Positions 9,584 to 17,397 of a stretch of 64,000 bases of DNA are shown in pieces. Each line of letters starts with the position of its first letter. Position 1 is the first letter of the stretch. The notes under the pieces are model-generated. The model was not told where the DNA came from and searched no databases. It saw only the letters and a list, made by a program, of their open reading frames with translations. The DNA comes from Paenibacillus whitsoniae (lineage in GTDB: Bacteria; Bacillota; Bacilli; Paenibacillales; NBRC-103111): contig NZ_RXHU01000054.1 in NCBI RefSeq assembly GCF_003955665.1, positions 1 to 64,000 on the forward strand. Reading direction: 5' to 3'. The position numbers were made by a program, and so were the translations under genes.

Positions 9584-10558
9584 ATGAGCGACAGGACAGT
9601 ACAAAAAGTAAGAGTAAAGGTACCGGCCAGCACGGCGAACTTGGGTCCTGGATTTGACTCGCTGGGGATGGCCTTGAACTTATATGCATGGATCGATATG
9701 GCGGTTGCCGACCGCACAACAGTTGAACTCATCGGCGATCAGATGAACGGCATTCCGACGGACAAATCCAACTTGATTTATAAAGTCGCGCAAATGGTAT
9801 TTGCGGAAGCGGGCGTCTCCATTCCCGAACTTTCCATCTCCATGTACAGTGAAATTCCGCTGACGCGCGGGCTCGGCAGCAGCGCTTCCGCCATCGTGGG
9901 CGCGCTGGCTGCGGCCAATGCGCTGATCGGCAGCCGTTTTTCGACGTACGAGCTGTTTCAGATGGCATCGCGTCTGGAAAAGCATCCCGACAACGTCGGA
10001 GCGAGCCTGTACGGCGGCATCGTCGTCGCATTCTGGGACGATGAGCGGGCGGAGTCAATCCGGCTTGAACCTGACGGCCGTCTTGACGTGTTGGTCGCCA
10101 TTCCGGAATTCCAGCTTTCGACGGAGAAAGCGCGCGCTGTGATGCCAACGCAGGTGGCAATGAAGGATGCGGTGTACAATCTCAGCCATTCCTCGCTGCT
10201 CGTAGCGGCGCTGGCCACGGGCAAACTGGGTATGATTCGCCATGCGATGAAGGACCGCCTGCATCAACCGTATCGGGCGTCGCTCATCCCCGGTATGCAG
10301 ACACTGCTGGATGAGAGCGGGAACTACGGCGCACTCGGTGTTGCACTGAGCGGAGCAGGACCGACGATGCTCGCGTTAGTGGATGCGGAAAGCGACCGTA
10401 AAACAGAGCTGGAATCGTTCCTGCGAGGTACGTTGGCGAAGGAAGGCATTTCCGCGAAACTGCTTTGGCTGAAGCCGTGTGACGGCGTGACAGCGACCCT
10501 CCTTGCTGAGGGGGACGAAGGACTCCGCAGGTTGGTGGAGAAAGAGGTGCTCGCATGA
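9584..10558 (+). CDS. thrB: Homoserine kinase
   Basis: A 324-residue GHMP-family kinase that phosphorylates homoserine to O-phosphohomoserine. Visible motifs are the N-terminal VPASTANLGPGFDSLG, the ATP-binding LTRGLGSSASA loop (about 93-103) and the C-terminal ALSGAGPTMLAL. It lies 50 bp after hom, and its last four bases overlap the pheA start (ATGA), indicating translational coupling. Threonine synthase (thrC), which in Bacillus lies between hom and thrB, is absent here. Confidence 0.97.
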   Translation: MSDRTVQKVRVKVPASTANLGPGFDSLGMALNLYAWIDMAVADRTTVELIGDQMNGIPTDKSNLIYKVAQMVFAEAGVSIPELSISMYSEIPLTRGLGSSASAIVGALAAANALIGSRFSTYELFQMASRLEKHPDNVGASLYGGIVVAFWDDERAESIRLEPDGRLDVLVAIPEFQLSTEKARAVMPTQVAMKDAVYNLSHSSLLVAALATGKLGMIRHAMKDRLHQPYRASLIPGMQTLLDESGNYGALGVALSGAGPTMLALVDAESDRKTELESFLRGTLAKEGISAKLLWLKPCDGVTATLLAEGDEGLRRLVEKEVLA

Positions 10559-11424
10559 AGCGGATTGCCATTCTCGGGCCCAGCACGTTCTCGGAAGAAG
10601 CGACGCGCCACTTTCTTGGCGATGACAAGTTCACGTACGTTTCGTACAAATTGATTTCCGAAGTGTTCAACGCAACGGCTTCGGGAGAAACCGATCTCGG
10701 TGTCATCCCGATCGAAAATACGCTGGAAGGCTCCGTGCACCTGCACGTGGATTGGCTTGTGCATGAAGTGGATCTGCCGATTCGCGCGGAATGGGTTTTT
10801 CCGATTGATATGAATCTGATCGGATTTCCGCATCCAGAAGGGCAGATTGACGCGGACAATCCGTACAAGCACATCCGAAAGGTGCTTTCCCACCACGTTG
10901 TGCCTGCGCAATGCAACCGGTTTATGAAGCGGTATTTGCGGGATGCGGAGTTTGAGCAGGTGAGTTCGACGGCGGAGGGCGTGCGCATCGTATCCCAGAT
11001 GAAGGATCCTTCGGTTGCGGCCATAGGGACGGCCATTGCGTCCGCCAATTATGGCGTCCCCATGTTGCAGCGGGAAATTCAGGACCATAAAGATAACATG
11101 ACGCGTTTTCTTTTGGTTGGGAAAGAGGCTTCCGAGCTGGCTTCGTCGGAGCAGATGAAAACGACGATTCTCGTGACCCTGCCGGAAGACTACCCGGGCG
11201 CTCTGCACCAAGTGCTGTCGGCTTTCGCCTGGCGGCGGATCAATTTGTCCAAAATTGAGTCGAAACCGACCAAGAAGAAGCTAGGCAATTATTATTTTTA
11301 CATGGATATTGTCGGAACCCTCGATTCCGTGCTGCTGCCGGCCGCCATTCAAGAAATTGAAGCGATCGGCTGCCAGGTGCGCATATTGGGCTGCTATCCG
11401 AGCTATAGCTATCACAGTGAGTAA
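10555..11424 (+). CDS. pheA: Prephenate dehydratase
   Basis: A 289-residue enzyme converting prephenate to phenylpyruvate in phenylalanine synthesis. The catalytic domain (about 1-185) includes LGPSTFSEEA, the GVIPIENTLEGSV segment and DNMTRF, the equivalent of the conserved T-R-F motif. A C-terminal ACT domain (about 200-280) has PGALH and KIESKP, versions of the GAL and ESRP motifs that bind phenylalanine, so feedback inhibition is likely. It has no chorismate mutase domain. It overlaps thrB by 4 bp and ends the operon. Confidence 0.97.
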   Translation: MKRIAILGPSTFSEEATRHFLGDDKFTYVSYKLISEVFNATASGETDLGVIPIENTLEGSVHLHVDWLVHEVDLPIRAEWVFPIDMNLIGFPHPEGQIDADNPYKHIRKVLSHHVVPAQCNRFMKRYLRDAEFEQVSSTAEGVRIVSQMKDPSVAAIGTAIASANYGVPMLQREIQDHKDNMTRFLLVGKEASELASSEQMKTTILVTLPEDYPGALHQVLSAFAWRRINLSKIESKPTKKKLGNYYFYMDIVGTLDSVLLPAAIQEIEAIGCQVRILGCYPSYSYHSE

Positions 11425-11429
11425 CCACG

Positions 11430-11462
11430 AATCCCTTCGCTTAGGCGCGAGGGATTTTTTTT
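11430..11462 (+). terminator. Terminator after pheA
   Basis: AATCCCTTCGC pairs with GCGAGGGATT (one bulge) and is followed by a run of eight or more T. Confidence 0.85.
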
Positions 11463-11517
11463 ATGCGAGAGGGGCAAAAGCCCAGACTTCCGCATAGACT
11501 GTACTATCATTGTGTTT

Positions 11518-11546
11518 AAGCGAATGCTTATGCGGCCACTTCGCTT
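11518..11546. repeat. Inverted repeat in the leader of the LysM spore protein gene
   Basis: AAGCGAA (11518-11524) and TTCGCTT (11540-11546) form perfect 7-bp arms about 40 bp before the start codon. This is a possible leader hairpin; no regulator can be named. Confidence 0.35.
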
Positions 11547-11583
11547 TCAGATGTTAAAGAGAAGCGATAAAGGAGGTAGGGTT

Positions 11584-12957
11584 TTGAAAATTCATATTGT
11601 CAAAAAAGGCGATACCCTGTATGAGCTCGCAAACAAATACGGAACGACGCTGGAACAGATCATTGCGCTGAATCCGCAAATTGCCGACCCGAATGTGATT
11701 GATGTCGGGATGAAAGTGAAGATTCCTTCGGGCCATAAGAAGCCGGAGCCCCCAGCATCGGACTATGTCTACAAGCATGTCGTCCAGCAGGGAGATACCC
11801 TGTGGAAGCTCGGAAAAGCTTGGGATGTGCCGCTTGCCGCGATGATCCAAGCCAACAGTCACCTCAAAAACCCGAATGTTCTGATGACGGGGGACGTCGT
11901 GTATGTGCCGAAGGCGCACCATGGGCACGGGCATGGACACGGGCAAGGGTCTCACAGCCAAGTACCCGGTCCCGGCTATCACAAGCCGTCGACGGAGCCG
12001 TTTCCGCAGGCGCCGGTTCAGCAACAGCCCGAACAAGTGCAGCCTGTCGAGCCGATGCCTGCGGTGCAGGAACCTGCAGTACAGGAACCTGCAGTACAGG
12101 AACCTGCAGTGCCTGCGCCTTCGCTAGGCGAATTGAGCGTGCAGCCGGCGATTCCGATGCCGCTGCCAACGATGCCTGCGCAGCCGACGATGCCGCTGCC
12201 ACCGATGCCGGCCATGCCAGCACCCAACATGGGGATGGCGCCATCCGGCGATGCCACGCTGCAGGAGCCGTATCCGCAAGCCCAGCATCCGTTTGCGCAG
12301 TTCCATATTCAAGCGACGGAGGTATTCGCTTATCCAAGTGAAGAGCAGCCGGAGCCGGTTGCCTATCCGGCGTATTCGCCTTATCAGGAATCGCCGTGCG
12401 AGCCGATGCCGGTGATGCCAGCAATGCCGGCGATGACGGCCCCAACGGCCATTAAGAATGACTGCGGCTGCGGTGGCCCATCCACGTACGACATGCCTTG
12501 GATGAACGTGCCAAGCGGCTATCCGAGCGGCCAACTGAACCAGCCATGGCAAGGCGCGGCGCCGATGATGGCGGACGGACAGGGCATGGCGTCGATGCCG
12601 GGGCTGCCGGGCTTTTATCCGCCGGTGATGCCGTACGATCGGCCGCAGTCACCATTCCCTTTTGCCTATCAGAATGATCCTTACGGTATTCCATATGCCG
12701 GCGCTAATTATCAGGCGCCTTATGAGTCCGCAATTCTCCCGCAAGTGCATACACACGAACTGACGGAGTCGACGGATACGGATGAAGAACTGGAAATCGA
12801 CATTCGCAAAGGGAAAAAGGCGTCCGCTAACGCTCGCTCCGCGAAGAAAGCAAGATCGGCCAGCGAATCGCCGCTTGAAGCTTTTCTGCGGCGCCAGCAG
12901 CGCATCCCCGAAAAACCGGCGCAAACAAAGCAGGCGATGCCCTGGATCAATGTATAA
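11584..12957 (+). CDS. SafA-like LysM protein, probable spore coat/cortex morphogenesis protein
   Basis: A 457-residue protein with two N-terminal LysM domains (about 2-47 and 61-107, each with GDTL..L and LNP/NSHLKNPNV patterns) that should bind peptidoglycan. After these come a His/Gly stretch (HHGHGHGHGQG), a long low-complexity region rich in Pro, Met, Gln and Tyr, a DCGCGG cysteine cluster (about 300) and a basic C-terminal segment. This layout resembles SafA and related coat-assembly proteins, in which LysM anchors to cortex and the tail gathers coat proteins. The TTG start at 11584 is supported by AAAGGAGG upstream; an upstream in-frame ATG at 11512 lacks one. Similarity outside LysM is architectural only. 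Confidence 0.75.
   Translation: MKIHIVKKGDTLYELANKYGTTLEQIIALNPQIADPNVIDVGMKVKIPSGHKKPEPPASDYVYKHVVQQGDTLWKLGKAWDVPLAAMIQANSHLKNPNVLMTGDVVYVPKAHHGHGHGHGQGSHSQVPGPGYHKPSTEPFPQAPVQQQPEQVQPVEPMPAVQEPAVQEPAVQEPAVPAPSLGELSVQPAIPMPLPTMPAQPTMPLPPMPAMPAPNMGMAPSGDATLQEPYPQAQHPFAQFHIQATEVFAYPSEEQPEPVAYPAYSPYQESPCEPMPVMPAMPAMTAPTAIKNDCGCGGPSTYDMPWMNVPSGYPSGQLNQPWQGAAPMMADGQGMASMPGLPGFYPPVMPYDRPQSPFPFAYQNDPYGIPYAGANYQAPYESAILPQVHTHELTESTDTDEELEIDIRKGKKASANARSAKKARSASESPLEAFLRRQQRIPEKPAQTKQAMPWINV
12061..12115 (+). repeat. 15-bp tandem repeat inside the LysM gene
   Basis: A 15-base unit (CAGGAACCTGCAGTA) repeats three times and encodes VQEPA units. Two units are identical, so this is a recent in-frame expansion and a likely length-variable spot. 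Confidence 0.8.
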
Positions 12958-12960
12958 ATA

Positions 12961-13009
12961 AAAGAGGCTTACCTTGAGGTCATTTGCGATGACTCAGGGT
13001 AAGCCTTTT
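12961..13009. terminator. Bidirectional terminator between the LysM gene and the sigma factor gene
   Basis: AGGCTTACCTTGAG and CTCAGGGTAAGCCT form a long stem, with A-rich flank on the left and TTTT on the right. It serves the convergent genes on both sides. Confidence 0.85.
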
Positions 13010-13023
13010 GGTTATATAGCCGA

Positions 13024-13635
13024 TTAGGCAATCATGCCGAGCGTGAAGAACGTCATGAGGCCGATCAGGAAATGCATGCCCCATTTTTTACGGAGAAGTT
13101 CGCGGCCCCGGTGCAGCCTTGTCTTGACTGTCGTGATCGGAAGGTTCAGCTTCTCGCTGATTTCTTGTAAGGACAGCTCTTCCATGTAGTAAAGCGTGAT
13201 GATCGATTTATATTTATCGCCTAATTTATTAATGGCAGTTTGCATATGCTCTTGAACCTCGGTTTGCAGCACCGCGTTCTCCGGCGACTGGTCGGGACTG
13301 GCCAGCTTGCTGTAGTAGCTGTAGTCATCGTCCATGTCGTTAAGCTCAGCGTCGAGGGATTGGACAGGCTTCTTCTTGCGAAGCAGGTCGATCGCGACGT
13401 TTTTGCCGATGCGGTAAATCCACGTCGAGAAATTTTGCGTCTCGTCAAAATGATTCAGATTCAAATACACGCGAATGAACGTTTCCTGGACAATATCTTC
13501 GGAATCAGGCCGATTGTGGAGCATGCGGAAAGCAAGCTTTTGAATTTTACTGCGGTATAACTCGACCAGCTCCACGAAAGCGTTCCGGTCACCTCGTCTG
13601 GATAATTGAATTAATTGAAGCTCTGCTACATTCAT
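13024..13635 (-). CDS. sigW: SigW-like ECF RNA polymerase sigma factor with a hydrophobic C-terminal tail
   Basis: A 203-residue group 4 sigma factor. Region 2 (about 10-80) has the DSEDIVQETFIRVY and FSTWIYRIGKNVAIDLLR motifs; region 4 (about 125-180) has ISEKLNLPITTVKTRLHRGRELLR. In Bacillus SigW drives envelope-stress genes and is held by the membrane anti-sigma RsiW. Here the gene ends against a terminator and no anti-sigma gene adjoins it. After region 4 comes an unusual hydrophobic tail, HFLIGLMTFFTLGMIA. ATG 13635 has AAGGAGGG seven bases upstream; a longer start at 13668 has none. The assignment to SigW rather than another ECF group is by resemblance. Confidence 0.85.
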   Translation of the reverse strand: MNVAELQLIQLSRRGDRNAFVELVELYRSKIQKLAFRMLHNRPDSEDIVQETFIRVYLNLNHFDETQNFSTWIYRIGKNVAIDLLRKKKPVQSLDAELNDMDDDYSYYSKLASPDQSPENAVLQTEVQEHMQTAINKLGDKYKSIITLYYMEELSLQEISEKLNLPITTVKTRLHRGRELLRKKWGMHFLIGLMTFFTLGMIA

Positions 13636-13690
13636 GCTGTTTCCCTCCTTATAGTCGTCGTTTATCACTCGTAAACAAATGCTTGTAGAG

Positions 13691-13740
13691 GTTGTTTAAA
13701 AAGTCGGTCTTTTGATCACGAAGCGAACATCTTCGTCGGC
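13691..13740. repeat. Decayed copy of a dispersed palindromic element
   Basis: GTTGTTTAAAAAGTCGG at 13691-13707 followed by CACGAAG...CTTCGTC closely resembles the intact palindrome at 41599-41644 (GTTCAAAAAGTCG arms). Only the left half is well kept. It lies in the leader of the sigma factor gene, between its promoter and its start. Confidence 0.55.
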
Positions 13741-13763
13741 AAGATTTGGTTTGTCTATCTTTG

Positions 13764-13791
13764 ACTATATCATTTCTGCGGCTACAGTCAA
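13764..13791 (-). promoter_or_regulatory. SigA-type promoter for the ECF sigma gene
   Basis: On the minus strand TTGACT (complement of 13786-13791), a 16-nt spacer and TATAGT (complement of 13764-13769) lie about 130 bp before the start codon. I did not see the TGAAAC/CGTA pattern expected for SigW autoregulation. Confidence 0.6.
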
Positions 13792-13860
13792 ATTCAAATG
13801 TAAAGGAGTGTTTATTTTTAACCAATTGTTACCGAAAAGATGGATATTTCGTGACGCTGT

Positions 13861-14016
13861 CTAGGTAGAAGACGGATTAGTACGGAAAGAAGTTTGGCCA
13901 ATTGAATGATTTATTTGCAGTTTATGAACTTCATTCCAAATGGCGACACTGCTCCATAATAAAATCACACCGATAATCAGAAGCGTGGTGCGTTTGATCC
14001 GTTTCTTTCTGTTCAT
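13861..14016 (-). CDS. Small single-pass membrane protein, 51 residues
   Basis: A short frame starting MNRKKRIKRTTLLIIGVILL and ending in a polar stretch (INHSIGQTSF...NPSST). The layout is seven Lys/Arg within the first nine residues, one hydrophobic segment (about 11-28) and a 20-25 residue outer tail, typical of a small N-in membrane protein. GGTGGA lies five bases before the ATG. It precedes the sigma factor gene on the same strand but is separated from it by 225 bp with its own promoter. Function unknown; it is a real-gene candidate rather than a proven one. Confidence 0.6.
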   Translation of the reverse strand: MNRKKRIKRTTLLIIGVILLWSSVAIWNEVHKLQINHSIGQTSFRTNPSST

Positions 14017-14134
14017 GCTGTTCCACCGCCGATTCAGGTAGGTTGTCTAACTATCTCATCTCTATGGTAAATCATGTATAGGGTTTTGCGCAATTGGAAA
14101 CAATATCGAAAAAACCAAGTGAGAAGGGATTACC

Positions 14135-14812
14135 GTGATTGTACAAAGGTTCTTGAAGCATCTAAAGAAAAGACTGCGTTGGAAACGCAGCTGGTTAGCC
14201 CTAGGCATGTTCGTTCTGCTCGGTACGGCATTCTGGATCGGGTATGAGTCACGAGGTGCAGCCCCATTCAATCCGCTGGATCATGCGAAAAAAGCAGTAG
14301 CAACCCTTGCTCATATCTCTTCCGCCGAGGATGTACGGCTGGAGAAGGCGATTGAAACGCTTCGGGCCATTCAAGACCAAAGAGAAAGCTATTTGCTCAA
14401 ATCCTACGTTTGCGGTGAGGAACGCAGTCCGCTCGGCCTTCTGGCCTCACAACCGCTGATCGAGCTTCAAAAGAAACATCCGGATTGGGAGCTCGCGATC
14501 GGTCCGAATGGTGACGTAACGTTTATGGAACACATCGAGGACTTGTCACCCGCCTGCAAAGAAAAAGCGGTGTTTGGCATTGACGGTTCCTCCAATTTGT
14601 CGCTGTTTAATGGAACGCCGGGACCTGACAATGTCATTCGCACCTTTTTCCAGCTCAATATTCAGCAGCTCGAAACCAGTCTCCCGCCTGAGACGGTCGA
14701 ACATCTTCGCAAAGGGATTCGAGTCACTGATTTGGAGGAGTATAATAGCGTATTATCGACATTCAGTGATTATGCCATAGAAATAACGGAACGTGCAATG
14801 ACAATGCCATAA
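14135..14812 (+). CDS. bofC: BofC-like intercompartmental sporulation signalling protein
   Basis: A 225-residue protein with a basic N-terminus and one membrane/signal segment (about 19-36), followed by an extracytoplasmic part. The stretch YVCGEE (about 89), the HPDWELAIGPNGDVTF region, DLSPACKEKAVFG and VIRTFFQLNIQQLE match the BofC C-terminal domain as I recall it. In Bacillus BofC is made in the forespore and restrains the SpoIVB protease that triggers SigK activation. Placement directly upstream of the ruv genes agrees with Bacillus order. GTG start with AAGGGA six bases before it. Confidence 0.85.
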   Translation: MIVQRFLKHLKKRLRWKRSWLALGMFVLLGTAFWIGYESRGAAPFNPLDHAKKAVATLAHISSAEDVRLEKAIETLRAIQDQRESYLLKSYVCGEERSPLGLLASQPLIELQKKHPDWELAIGPNGDVTFMEHIEDLSPACKEKAVFGIDGSSNLSLFNGTPGPDNVIRTFFQLNIQQLETSLPPETVEHLRKGIRVTDLEEYNSVLSTFSDYAIEITERAMTMP

Positions 14813-14827
14813 GTCAGGCCAGCTGGA

Positions 14828-14867
14828 AGAGATAGGTTCGGTTCATCCCGAGTCTATCTCTTTTTTT
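14828..14867 (+). terminator. Terminator after bofC
   Basis: AGAGATAG (14828-14835) pairs with CTATCTCT (14854-14861), followed by a seven-T run. Confidence 0.85.
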
Positions 14868-14936
14868 GCGTTTCTGCTATAATGGGAAATGACTACATAT
14901 GTTCGCTTTTTTGTGAGAAGATGGGAGAGTTTATAG

Positions 14937-15440
14937 GTGCGTATTCTAGGGATTGATCCGGGGATCGCGATTGTGGGCTTCGGTTTTATTGATAAAATCG
15001 GCTCCAAGCTGGTTCCTGTGCAATACGGCTCGATTCAGACGGAGGCGCATACGGACCCAGGCATACGCCTTAAGGATGTCTATGACGCGACGACGCAATT
15101 AATAGAGAAGTATAAGCCGGATGCGCTGGCGATCGAGAAGCTGTTCTTTAACCGCAACGTGACGACAGCGTTCACGGTCGGGCAGGCGCGAGGCGTGATG
15201 GTGCTTGCCGGTGTGCAGGCCGGGCTGCCGATTGCGGAATATACCCCGCTGCAGGTGAAGCAATCCGTAGTGGGTTATGGCAAAGCGGAGAAAGCGCAAG
15301 TGCAGGAAATGGTCAAAATATTGCTCAAGCTTTCGCAGGTGCCGAAGCCTGACGACGTGGCGGATGCGCTGGCGATTGCGATTTGCCATGCGCATTCCTC
15401 GTCCTTGCAAGACAGATTGAACGGGGGATGGAAACGATGA
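14937..15440 (+). CDS. ruvC: Holliday junction resolvase RuvC
   Basis: A 167-residue endonuclease that cuts Holliday junctions after RuvAB branch migration. The RNase H-like fold shows the acidic residues Asp7 (LGIDPG), Glu67 (AIEKLFF) and the Asp140/Asp143 pair (DDVADALAIAICH). GTG start after a GGGAGAG site. It heads ruvC-ruvA-ruvB; its stop overlaps the ruvA start by 4 bp. Bacillus subtilis lacks RuvC (RecU does the job), so its presence is a genus-level marker. Confidence 0.97.
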   Translation: MRILGIDPGIAIVGFGFIDKIGSKLVPVQYGSIQTEAHTDPGIRLKDVYDATTQLIEKYKPDALAIEKLFFNRNVTTAFTVGQARGVMVLAGVQAGLPIAEYTPLQVKQSVVGYGKAEKAQVQEMVKILLKLSQVPKPDDVADALAIAICHAHSSSLQDRLNGGWKR

Positions 15441-16066
15441 TCGATTTTGTAAGAGGTTCGGTTGCGCTGCGCGAGAGCGAATATGTGGTGCTGGATGTAA
15501 ATGGCGTGGGGTACCGCGTCTTTTGCCCGAACCCGTATGCGCTGGGGCTGAGAGACAACGAGCCGGTTACGCTCTTTACGCATTATCATGTGCGCGAGGA
15601 TGCGCATTTGTTGTTCGGATTTACGTCCCGGGATGAGCAGGCGTTATTTCGCCTGCTGCTCGATGTGAGCGGTATCGGGCCGAAGGTGGCGCTTGGCATT
15701 TTGGCTGCGGGCGGGCGTCCTGACGCTGTTATTCTAGCCATCTCGCAGGAGAATCTATCGTTTTTGACGAAGCTGCCCGGGATCGGCAAGAAAACGGCGC
15801 AGCGTATTATTCTGGATCTCAAGGACAAGCTCGGCTCCGTCACCTTCTCGAGTCCGGAAGCCGCTGTCGCGCTAAGCGTCGTTGGCTCCGCACAGCTCAC
15901 CGAGGGCGGCGAGGGCTGGAGCGAGGCGAAGGAAGCGCTCATGACGCTCGGTTACACCGAGGCGGAGGTCGACCGCGCTTGGCTGCAGGTGAAGGAGAAG
16001 GCGAATACATACGATTCCGTGGATGTGCTGATGAAGCACGCGTTGAAGGTTTTATATACGATGTAG
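15437..16066 (+). CDS. ruvA: Holliday junction branch-migration protein RuvA
   Basis: A 209-residue DNA-binding subunit that forms the tetramer holding the four-way junction. Visible parts are the N-terminal OB fold (MIDFVRGSV...), two helix-hairpin-helix motifs (LDVSGIGPKVAL about 71-82 and LTKLPGIGKKTAQRI about 107-121) and a C-terminal domain that contacts RuvB. ATG 15437 overlaps the ruvC stop, with GGGGGATGG upstream. Confidence 0.97.
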   Translation: MIDFVRGSVALRESEYVVLDVNGVGYRVFCPNPYALGLRDNEPVTLFTHYHVREDAHLLFGFTSRDEQALFRLLLDVSGIGPKVALGILAAGGRPDAVILAISQENLSFLTKLPGIGKKTAQRIILDLKDKLGSVTFSSPEAAVALSVVGSAQLTEGGEGWSEAKEALMTLGYTEAEVDRAWLQVKEKANTYDSVDVLMKHALKVLYTM

Positions 16067-16082
16067 GGTGAGGGGGAACACC

Positions 16083-17093
16083 ATGATGGATAATGACCGG
16101 ATTATCTCGGCTAATCTCATGATGGAGGACAGCGCGGTCGAGTACAGCCTTCGCCCTCGCTATTTAGCTGAATATATCGGGCAGAAGCAGGCGAAGGAGA
16201 ACCTCAAGATTTATATTGAAGCCGCCAAGCAGCGGAAGGAAGCGCTGGATCACGTGCTGCTGTACGGCCCTCCGGGGCTCGGCAAAACGACCTTATCCAA
16301 CATTATCGCCAATGAGCTTGGCGTTAATATTCGCACGACGTCCGGCCCTGCGATTGAGCGGCCCGGTGATCTTGCAGCGATTTTGACGAATCTGCAGGAA
16401 GGCGATGTGCTGTTCATCGATGAGATTCACCGGCTCCACCGCACGGTGGAAGAAGTGCTGTATCCGGCGATGGAAGATTACGCGCTCGATATTATTATCG
16501 GCAAAGGGCCGAGCGCACGCTCGGTGCGGCTTGATTTGCCGGCGTTTACGCTGATTGGCGCCACGACGCGCGTAGGGCTGCTCTCAGCGCCGCTGCGCGA
16601 TCGGTTCGGCGTCGTCAGCCGGCTTGAGTTTTACACCGTCGATGAGCTTTCCTATATCGTCAGCCGCACGGCGGATATTTTGCAGGTCGGCATCGTCGGC
16701 GAAGCGGCCCGCGAGATCGGGATGCGCTCGCGGGGAACCCCGCGTATCGCGAATCGGCTGCTCAAGCGGGTGCGCGATTTTGCCCAGGTGAAAGGCGACG
16801 GCATCATCACGATGGAACTCGCGCGGGAATCCCTGCGCCTGCTGCAGGTGGACGATTTGGGTCTCGACGAGATCGATCATAAAATGCTTCGCGCAATTAT
16901 TTTGAGCTTCCAGGGCGGCCCGGTCGGCCTGGAGACGATTGCGGCGACGATCGGTGAGGAAAGCCAGACGATCGAGGACGTGTACGAGCCGTATTTGCTG
17001 CAGATCGGTTTCATGCAGCGTACGCCGAGAGGCCGTATGGTGACACCTCAGGCGTATCACCACCTGGGGCTGCCGCTGCCGGAGCCGAAGTAG
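16083..17093 (+). CDS. ruvB: Holliday junction branch-migration ATPase RuvB
   Basis: A 336-residue AAA+ motor. Walker A GPPGLGKT is at 62-69, Walker B VLFIDEIHRL near 108, sensor 1 GATTR, the arginine finger region LRDRFGVV, and a winged-helix C-terminus ending in RTPRGRMVTPQAYHHLG. Start at 16083 follows GAGGGGGA; a GTG 15 bases earlier is less likely. In Bacillus queA-tgt-yajC follow directly; here about 11 kb of accessory genes intervene. Confidence 0.97.
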   Translation: MMDNDRIISANLMMEDSAVEYSLRPRYLAEYIGQKQAKENLKIYIEAAKQRKEALDHVLLYGPPGLGKTTLSNIIANELGVNIRTTSGPAIERPGDLAAILTNLQEGDVLFIDEIHRLHRTVEEVLYPAMEDYALDIIIGKGPSARSVRLDLPAFTLIGATTRVGLLSAPLRDRFGVVSRLEFYTVDELSYIVSRTADILQVGIVGEAAREIGMRSRGTPRIANRLLKRVRDFAQVKGDGIITMELARESLRLLQVDDLGLDEIDHKMLRAIILSFQGGPVGLETIAATIGEESQTIEDVYEPYLLQIGFMQRTPRGRMVTPQAYHHLGLPLPEPK

Positions 17094-17141
17094 GGACGAC
17101 GTGCAGAAAGAATAACATGTCCAAATTGAAGTAGATATTCG

Positions 17142-17174
17142 CGCCCCTTCCCTGTTGAGGAGAGGGCGTATTTT
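17142..17174 (+). terminator. Terminator after ruvB
   Basis: CGCCCCTTCC and GGAGAGGGCG pair with one mismatch, followed by TATTTT. It is related in sequence to the terminator at 20655-20687. Confidence 0.65.
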
Positions 17175-17185
17175 GCGTTGACGCA

Positions 17186-17247
17186 TAATTTTATATAAAA
17201 GGACACTAAATCTGTTCCTTATTTGACTCCCGGTACGATGGTATGAT
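17186..17247 (+). promoter_or_regulatory. Promoter module copy A, upstream of the histidine kinase
   Basis: This 62-bp block is about 80% identical, without gaps, to 20699-20760 upstream of the solute-binding protein gene. It contains CACTAAATCTGTTCCTTAT, with TGTTCCTTAT at 17213-17222, then 19 nt and TATGAT (17242-17247) as a likely -10 box. No good -35 stands at the right distance, as expected for an activator-dependent promoter. Confidence 0.65.
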
Positions 17248-17315
17248 AAGTGAAATGTAAGGGGAATAAGTTAATCATCTGACATTGTTACATTTGTATC
17301 ATTTATTATGAAATA

Positions 17316-17351
17316 TGTTCCTTATCTATTCAAAGGCATAGATGGTACTAT
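17316..17351 (+). promoter_or_regulatory. Promoter module copy C, just before the histidine kinase
   Basis: TGTTCCTTAT (17316-17325), 20 nt, then TACTAT (17346-17351) inside GATGGTACTATGAAG. It repeats the core pattern of copies A and B, giving the kinase gene two tandem copies. The remainder of the 17094-17397 gap shows nothing else. Confidence 0.55.
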
Positions 17352-17397
17352 GAAGCTAGATTATGCTAGTAATTGCCTTAGCCAAGGAGGGTGCGAA

